Shown here one piece after another: positions 6,073 through 9,645 of a DNA stretch of 9,645 bases (position 1 is the first letter of the stretch; each line of letters opens with the position of its first letter). This DNA is from an uncultured Coriobacteriaceae bacterium (GTDB lineage Bacteria; Actinomycetota; Coriobacteriia; Coriobacteriales; QAMH01): assembly GCA_902783175.1 (NCBI GenBank), contig CACZQA010000106.1, forward strand, positions 1 to 9,645, read 5' to 3'. Below the pieces are notes generated by a model, which saw only the letters and a program-made list of their open reading frames with translations, made no database searches and had not been told where the DNA came from. Made by a program: the position numbers and the translations under genes.

Positions 6073-7068
6073 CTACAGCTGGCTCGACGGGATATGGACC
6101 TCTCCGTGGGCGAGATCCTTCGTTGTTCCGTTTTCGAGACGCACCTTGAGCGTCAGGTCGTCGTTCACGCCGATGACGGTGGCCTCGAACGAATCTGCTC
6201 CCGCATAGACGGTGACGGTCTTCCCGTCCAGCAGCGAATGAGCGCGGTAGTACTCCAAAAACGGCTTGTCCGGCACCCGATCGTAGTCTTGCATGAACAG
6301 GTCCGCGACACGGGCGGCCAGCTGGGCACGCTTGTCCTCGGCGCCCTCGTCGCCGGAGGTGAGCGCCTGCGCGACGTGCGCGATTTGCTCGGGATAGCCG
6401 CCTTTGGGTCGCGCGACGTTTACCCCGATGCCCACGACTACATAGGTGACCGCATGCGACTCTGCGCTGAACTGGGCCTCGGTCAAGATCCCGCATACCT
6501 TGTGACCATTGCAGAAGATGTCGTTTACCCACTTGATCTGGGTCTGGAGCCCGAAGATCTCCTCGATGGCGCGTGCTGTCACGCAAGCGGCGTATGTGGT
6601 GAGAAGCGACACGTCCTCGAGCTCGAACGTCGGCCTGAGCAGCAGCGAGAAGTAGATGCCCGCCCCCTTGGGCGAGTAGAACGGGCGCCCCTGGCGTCCG
6701 CGCCCCGCGGTCTGGCAGTTGGCGACGACGAACGTGCCCTCCGGCGCACCGTGCTCGGCGAGCAGCTTGCAGCGCGTGTTGGTCGAGTCGATGGAGTCGT
6801 GGTACTCGACGACGATGCGGTGGTCGGTCACGTAGTGCTGGATGCTCGCCGCGGAAAGAATGGTCGATGCGGCGCTGAGGCGGTACCCTCTCCCGGTCAC
6901 GCTCTCGATGTCGTAGCCCTCTGCCTGGAGCGCGCGAATGGCCTTCCAGATGGAGTTGCGGGTCACACCCAGATCGGAGGCGAGCTTACCTCCGGAGACG
7001 AAGCTTCCCTTGTGCGCCTCGAGGCGCTGCAGCACCCTGTCTTTTGTCGTCGTATTCATGGTGGTCAT
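6073..7068 (-). CDS. birA: Bifunctional biotin-[carboxylase carrier] ligase / biotin operon repressor BirA
   Basis: BirA makes biotinyl-5'-AMP and attaches biotin to carrier-protein lysines; members with an N-terminal winged helix also repress biotin genes. The 331 residues contain the HTH domain (about 12-64, including LGVTRNSIWKAIRALQAEGY 33-52), then the ligase domain with STN (95-97), the nucleotide/biotin loop CQTAGRGRQGRP (118-129), GAGIYFSLLLRP (135-146), the catalytic-lysine region IKWVND (178-183) and VVGIGVNV (211-218). A C-terminal SH3-like domain follows (about 280-325). The first ATG (7068-7066) is chosen; a second ATG lies three codons in (7059-7057), and neither has a good ribosome site. 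No biotinylated protein or biotin synthesis gene is in view. A matching operator at bioY supports a repressor function. EFR1 ends 49 nt before it, so it may be co-transcribed. Confidence 0.96.
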   Translation of the reverse strand: MTTMNTTTKDRVLQRLEAHKGSFVSGGKLASDLGVTRNSIWKAIRALQAEGYDIESVTGRGYRLSAASTILSAASIQHYVTDHRIVVEYHDSIDSTNTRCKLLAEHGAPEGTFVVANCQTAGRGRQGRPFYSPKGAGIYFSLLLRPTFELEDVSLLTTYAACVTARAIEEIFGLQTQIKWVNDIFCNGHKVCGILTEAQFSAESHAVTYVVVGIGVNVARPKGGYPEQIAHVAQALTSGDEGAEDKRAQLAARVADLFMQDYDRVPDKPFLEYYRAHSLLDGKTVTVYAGADSFEATVIGVNDDLTLKVRLENGTTKDLAHGEVHIPSSQL

Positions 7069-7117
7069 TGTACACGCTCGAACTTAGGTCGAGATCTGCC
7101 AATAGTCGAGCAGCCTG

Positions 7118-7921
7118 CTACAAGCTGCCGTTAGCTGCGATGAGGTCGGCGAGCGTCACGTGCTCGTTGCGAAAGCGCGCGTCGGGGTTCTTCTCGCCCA
7201 TCGGCATGTGTATGGCCTTGGCGGGGCAGGCGTTGATGCAGGCAAGACAGGCCGTACACACCGGCTCGTCGTGTGCCGGGCGCACCGCTCGCGCCCCGGT
7301 TTCCTCATGCATGAGCTCGATGCAGTCGACCGGGCACACGCTCGCGCAGATGCCGCAGCCCGTGCACGCGTCGGTGATCTGCAGCATGCTGTTTAGGAAC
7401 TGCGGGTTCTCGAAGATGTCGCCGTGTTTCTCCAGTCCTTCGCGGTAGACGCGCAGGTCCTGCTCGGTGGCGGGCTTGAGGTAGCGGCGTCGTGCCGTGA
7501 GGTCGGCGCAGATGCCGTTGAGCTGCTCGTCGATGTGCTTGTCGAGCGTGAGCTGCTGCGCGATGTCAAAGCCGGGCAGCCAGTTGTCGACCATGAGCAC
7601 GTCGTTGGTGTAGGCGGCCTCGAGCCCAAGCCCGTCGAGGAAGCGTCTCGCGACCTCGGTGGCGCCACCGTGCCGGTTGCCGTATGTCAGCACGAGGTAG
7701 AGGTAGTCCGTCTGAAAGGTCATGGTGCGCAGGAAACGCTTGACCAGGGGCGGAAGGTCGTGACCGTAGACGGGACACACGATCCCGATCGCGTCGGCCT
7801 CAAACGTCTGCGTGCCTTCGCGCATGAGCTGCGCGATGCTTTCCGTTTGATCGTGTGTGGCCTGCGCGATGCGCCGTGCCGCGTACAGGCTGTTGCCCGT
7901 CCCCGTGAAGAAGAAAACCAT
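7118..7921 (-). CDS. EFR1-family protein: flavodoxin-like domain fused to a 2[4Fe-4S] ferredoxin
   Basis: The 267-residue protein begins with a flavodoxin-type FMN phosphate loop, FTGTGNS (5-11), followed by IVCPVYGHDLPP (47-58) and LTYGNRHGGA (78-87), which fit the rest of a flavodoxin fold. A linker of about 60 residues leads to a C-terminal ferredoxin with C186/189/192/196 (CTGCGICASVCP) and C222/225/228/232 (CTACLACINACP). This order is that of the EFR1 family common in gut anaerobes: soluble electron-transfer proteins whose partners are mostly unknown. The ATG (7921-7919) is preceded by GAGAGG at 6 nt, part of which falls in a stem-loop. It lies between bioY (57 nt upstream) and birA (49 nt downstream), so it is probably in the biotin-controlled transcript. 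Why a biotin operon should include it is not evident from the sequence. Confidence 0.9.
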   Translation of the reverse strand: MVFFFTGTGNSLYAARRIAQATHDQTESIAQLMREGTQTFEADAIGIVCPVYGHDLPPLVKRFLRTMTFQTDYLYLVLTYGNRHGGATEVARRFLDGLGLEAAYTNDVLMVDNWLPGFDIAQQLTLDKHIDEQLNGICADLTARRRYLKPATEQDLRVYREGLEKHGDIFENPQFLNSMLQITDACTGCGICASVCPVDCIELMHEETGARAVRPAHDEPVCTACLACINACPAKAIHMPMGEKNPDARFRNEHVTLADLIAANGSL

Positions 7922-7923
7922 GA

Positions 7924-7975
7924 CGTGCCTCTCTCGAGTGACGCCCTGCGTGCGGGCGTCTGATCTACAGGCACG
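7924..7975 (-). promoter_or_regulatory. Two-tier RNA stem-loop between bioY and the EFR1 gene, covering part of its ribosome site
   Basis: The 57-nt gap folds almost entirely. An inner 7-bp perfect stem, GACGCCC (7940-7946) with GGGCGTC (7954-7960), has a 7-nt loop. An outer 7-bp perfect stem, CGTGCCT (7924-7930) with AGGCACG (7969-7975), is separated from it by an internal loop of 8 and 9 nt. On the minus-strand mRNA the last AGG of the GAGAGG ribosome site pairs in the outer stem and the ATG lies 2 nt after it. No T-run follows, so it is not a standard terminator. It may lower EFR1 translation or act as an mRNA processing or stability element. Confidence 0.5.
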
Positions 7976-7978
7976 ATT

Positions 7979-8524
7979 CTACGCGGTTTTGAGCGCCTTT
8001 CGCACGGCTGTGGCGACGACGATCGCCACAGCTCCCTTGCAGCAGTCGATCGCGATGAAGGGAGCATCTGCCATGAGGAAGGCGGCAAGCGGGTCGGTCT
8101 GCGTGAAGAACATCATCCACAGCCACCCCAAGACATCCGAGATGGAGATGACCAGCACCGCGGTGACCACGTCGCAGACAATCTGCTTCACGCCGCGCTT
8201 TTCCAGCTGCAGGCGCACAGCGGAGGCGATGACCGTCCCGATGAGGTAGCTGAACAAAAAACCCGAGCTCGCGCGGATGATGCCGCCGGTCATGCCCGAG
8301 AACACGGGCAGCCCCGCAGCGCCCATGAGCAGGTAGACGCCCGTCGTGACGGCGGCCTGCTTGGGGGTCATCAGCAAGGCGATGAGGATGACGACCGCGG
8401 TCTGCAGCGTGAAGGGGATGGGGCCTACGGGGATGGTGAAAAAGCACGAGACGACGAGGAGCGCGACGCACAATGCGCAGGTAGCGATGCTCTTGGTTGA
8501 AATACGGGTTTGGGCGTGTTCCAT
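7979..8524 (-). CDS. bioY: BioY, biotin-binding S component of an ECF transporter
   Basis: BioY is the membrane protein that binds biotin outside and, with an ECF energising module (EcfA, EcfA', EcfT), imports it. The 181 residues form about six hydrophobic segments and hold the family motifs IPFTLQT (36-42), GLPVFSGMTGG (71-81) and PFIAIDCCK (155-163), in which D160 and K163 fit the conserved Asp/Lys of BioY. The usual GPTGG loop after GLPVF is replaced by RASSGFLFSY (84-93). The ATG (8524-8522) follows GGAG at 5 nt. No bioM or bioN is adjacent, so it likely uses a shared ECF module encoded elsewhere (group II behaviour). It has its own promoter overlapped by a BirA-like operator, so its expression should fall when biotin is plentiful. 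Confidence 0.95.
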   Translation of the reverse strand: MEHAQTRISTKSIATCALCVALLVVSCFFTIPVGPIPFTLQTAVVILIALLMTPKQAAVTTGVYLLMGAAGLPVFSGMTGGIIRASSGFLFSYLIGTVIASAVRLQLEKRGVKQIVCDVVTAVLVISISDVLGWLWMMFFTQTDPLAAFLMADAPFIAIDCCKGAVAIVVATAVRKALKTA

Positions 8525-8548
8525 CGGTGCTCCAGTCGACTCGGGATA

Positions 8549-8581
8549 ATTGTCACCATAAAATAGATATAGGGTGACAAT
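8549..8581 (-). promoter_or_regulatory. Predicted BirA operator at the bioY promoter
   Basis: A perfect 9-bp inverted repeat, ATTGTCACC (8549-8557) and GGTGACAAT (8573-8581), is separated by 15 nt of A/T-rich sequence. Known BirA sites share the layout TTGTNNACC, a spacer of 14-16 nt, then the complement. The arms flank and overlap the bioY -10 element and the expected transcription start, so binding would block RNA polymerase. The gene controlled imports biotin and birA is 1.5 kb downstream. The palindrome is seen; BirA as its ligand is inferred. Confidence 0.8.
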
Positions 8582-8588
8582 AAGTCAA
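8560..8588 (-). promoter_or_regulatory. bioY promoter (-35 TTGACT, 17 nt, -10 TATTTT)
   Basis: On the minus strand TTGACT (8588-8583) matches the -35 consensus at five of six positions, and TATTTT (8565-8560) matches the -10 at four of six, with the ideal 17-nt spacing. Transcription would start near 8553, giving a leader of about 30 nt to the bioY ATG. The stretch between azlD and bioY (8525-8674) holds this promoter and the operator; I see no clear terminator for azlCD in it. Confidence 0.65.
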
Positions 8589-8674
8589 GACACGAATGCG
8601 ATCTGGCAGCGCAGCGCGAGAGAGCACCTGCGTTGAGATGCGTGCGGGAGCGTGGGTAGGTTGTGCGCGTATCG

Positions 8675-8998
8675 CTAGATGAAGGTGAGCAGCGCGTAGG
8701 AGCCGACGCCGACGACGATGCACCAGACGAGCGACTTGGTCTTGTAGCCGACGACGAGCACGAGGGCGGCGGCAATGAAGGGGATGAGCGCCGGCCAGGG
8801 GCCGTTAGCGAACACGGTTGGGCTGAGCAAGTCGTTGGCTATGAGGGCGGCGAATGCCGCAGGCGGGATGAGGTTGAGCGCGCGTACCGCATTGGCGGGA
8901 AGCTCACGTCCCTTCAGGGCAAAGACGGGTACCACGCGGCAGATGAGCATGGTGATTGCACAGGCGAGAAAGACGATGAAGAAGCTCGTCCAATCCAT
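8675..8998 (-). CDS. azlD: AzlD, small subunit of branched-chain amino-acid exporter
   Basis: AzlD is the small membrane partner of AzlC; together they export branched-chain amino acids. The true protein is 107 residues starting at ATG 8998-8996, although the same frame stays open much further upstream across azlC. Four hydrophobic segments can be seen (about 5-25, 44-58, 68-85, 89-106). The family pattern is present: RVVPVFALKGRELP (21-34) with the polar loop before ALNLIPPAAFAALI (40-53). The start overlaps the azlC stop as ATGA, and AAGGGGG lies 6 nt upstream. That translational coupling, the size and the pairing with azlC decide the start. Confidence 0.9.
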   Translation of the reverse strand: MDWTSFFIVFLACAITMLICRVVPVFALKGRELPANAVRALNLIPPAAFAALIANDLLSPTVFANGPWPALIPFIAAALVLVVGYKTKSLVWCIVVGVGSYALLTFI

Positions 8999-9645
8999 CA
9001 GTTGCCCCCTTTGCCGCCGGCAACCTTGGGGTGGCGCCTGCCATACGCGTAGCCGCATGCCACGCCGAGCAGAGCGCCGATGAGGATCGCCGGGCCGGAA
9101 AGGCCGATGCACTTGCACAGAAAGACGCCAGCCGCGGCGGTGAAGATCGTGATGAGGTTCGTGGCGTTCACCTTCTGCATGCACAGCAGACAGATGAAGA
9201 TGGACGTCATGGCAAACGAAGCGATGGCCGTCGGAAACGAGACGAGCATGCCGATGAGGGCGCCTGCCACGGTCGAGGCGGTCCACGACGCCTGGCTGCA
9301 CAGGTTGACGACGGTGGCGCGTTTGACGTCCCAGTTCTTGTTCTCGAACTGCGCGAGGTTCACGCCGAAGCTCTCGTCGGTGACCGTGGCGCCGAACAGG
9401 AACGTGAGCGGCCTGCTCACGTTCTCGCAGAAGCGCGACAGCGATGCGCCGTAGAGCATCTGGCGGGTGTTGACGAGCGTGACGCTCAAGATGATGGAGA
9501 GCAGGGGGTTTCCGGCGAGCCACATGTTGGGAATCATGTACTGGCCCGCGCCCGAGTAGAACAGGGTGGACATGATCAGGCACATGGCCCAGTTCATGCC
9601 CGCCTGCTGGCAAAGCAGGCCGCACGGCAGCCCGAGCACGACATA
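8998..9645 (-). CDS. azlC: AzlC, large subunit of branched-chain amino-acid exporter, partial (5' end beyond right edge)
   Basis: The frame is open through base 9645, so the N-terminus, probably 15-30 residues, is missing; 215 residues are visible. A GTG at 9639-9637 could be mistaken for the start, but the codons before it (Tyr, Val) continue the AzlC-like sequence. Characteristic parts are YVVLGLPCGLL at the visible start, MSTLFYSGAGQYM, VNTRQMLYGASLSRF and LFGATVTDESFGVNL. Several strongly hydrophobic helices follow, ending in a short basic tail (GRRHPKVAGGKGG). AzlC/AzlD systems export leucine, isoleucine, valine and some analogues. The pair lies upstream of the biotin block with 150 nt in between and is probably a separate transcription unit. 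Confidence 0.92.
   Translation of the reverse strand, partial: YVVLGLPCGLLCQQAGMNWAMCLIMSTLFYSGAGQYMIPNMWLAGNPLLSIILSVTLVNTRQMLYGASLSRFCENVSRPLTFLFGATVTDESFGVNLAQFENKNWDVKRATVVNLCSQASWTASTVAGALIGMLVSFPTAIASFAMTSIFICLLCMQKVNATNLITIFTAAAGVFLCKCIGLSGPAILIGALLGVACGYAYGRRHPKVAGGKGGN

Noticed and set aside
7066..7098. A second BirA site at the birA start (TTGTACA near 7068-7074) and a small dyad CTCGA/TCGAG (7077-7093)
   Set aside because: Only one half-site resembles the bioY operator and no matching arm lies 15 nt away on either side; the 5-bp dyad is too short to be convincing.
7069..7117. A separate promoter for birA in the 49-nt gap
   Set aside because: TACAAT overlaps the start codon region, but no acceptable -35 lies at normal spacing, so a call would be guesswork.
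4633..7134. An 833-codon open frame on the plus strand across the MFS and birA genes
   Set aside because: Its translation is rich in Arg, His, Gly and Glu with no recognisable domain, and it lies antisense to two clear genes. Long antisense frames are normal in GC-rich coding DNA.
8581..8674. A terminator after azlD
   Set aside because: The short GC-rich complementary stretches here (for example CGCAG/CTGCG) give weak stems with large loops and no T-run follows.
8675..9625. A 316-codon version of azlD starting inside azlC
   Set aside because: The upstream part is an Arg/His-rich out-of-frame reading of azlC. The ATG at 8998-8996 has a ribosome site, an ATGA overlap and gives the normal AzlD length.
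9637..9639. GTG as the start of azlC
   Set aside because: The frame remains open to the window edge and the visible protein would lack the expected first part of AzlC, so the gene is called as 5' partial.

Overview
The window is 9.6 kb of GC-rich DNA in which every supportable gene lies on the minus strand, so the transcription order runs from the right edge (9645) to the left edge (1). The gene content points to a strictly anaerobic, GC-rich bacterium. It combines soluble heterodisulfide-reductase-type (Hdr) genes, an EFR1-type flavodoxin/ferredoxin fusion, a biotin-uptake protein with an HTH-containing BirA, and a 14-helix MFS exporter. A gut-type Coriobacteriia lineage (Actinomycetota) is my best guess. 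That is inference from gene content and codon style; there is no rRNA or marker gene to prove it.

Right block (8675-9645): azlC (5' end cut off by the window edge) and azlD overlap by ATGA and encode the two subunits of a branched-chain amino-acid exporter.

Middle block (4708-8588): a biotin-centred run of bioY, an EFR1-family electron-transfer protein, birA and an MFS drug/metabolite exporter, separated by 57, 49 and 3 nt. The bioY promoter (TTGACT-17-TATTTT) is overlapped by a perfect 9-bp inverted repeat, ATTGTCACC-N15-GGTGACAAT. This has the architecture of a BirA operator, and birA itself lies about 1.5 kb downstream with an intact N-terminal HTH. The simplest reading is a loop in which BirA-biotinyl-AMP represses biotin uptake. 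The EFR1 gene has a two-tier stem-loop covering part of its ribosome binding site.

Left block (1-4707): a tightly packed operon, hdrC-hdrB-hdrA-mvhD-(FrhB/FdhB-like), with overlaps of 4, 4 and 13 nt and a 2-nt gap. It encodes a cytoplasmic HdrABC-MvhD module with all expected cofactor cysteines, joined to an FrhB/FdhB-family flavin/iron-sulfur subunit that runs off the left edge. No hydrogenase large or small subunit, formate dehydrogenase or methanogenesis gene is visible, so both the electron donor and the disulfide (or other) substrate are unknown. A 259-bp gap upstream of hdrC holds the probable operon promoter and three copies of AAAATCG spaced exactly 10 bp apart.

No tRNA, rRNA, CRISPR array, insertion sequence or phage gene was recognised. 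The most interesting element is the Hdr-MvhD-FrhB-like complex in a non-methanogen; the best-supported new regulatory prediction is the BirA site at bioY.
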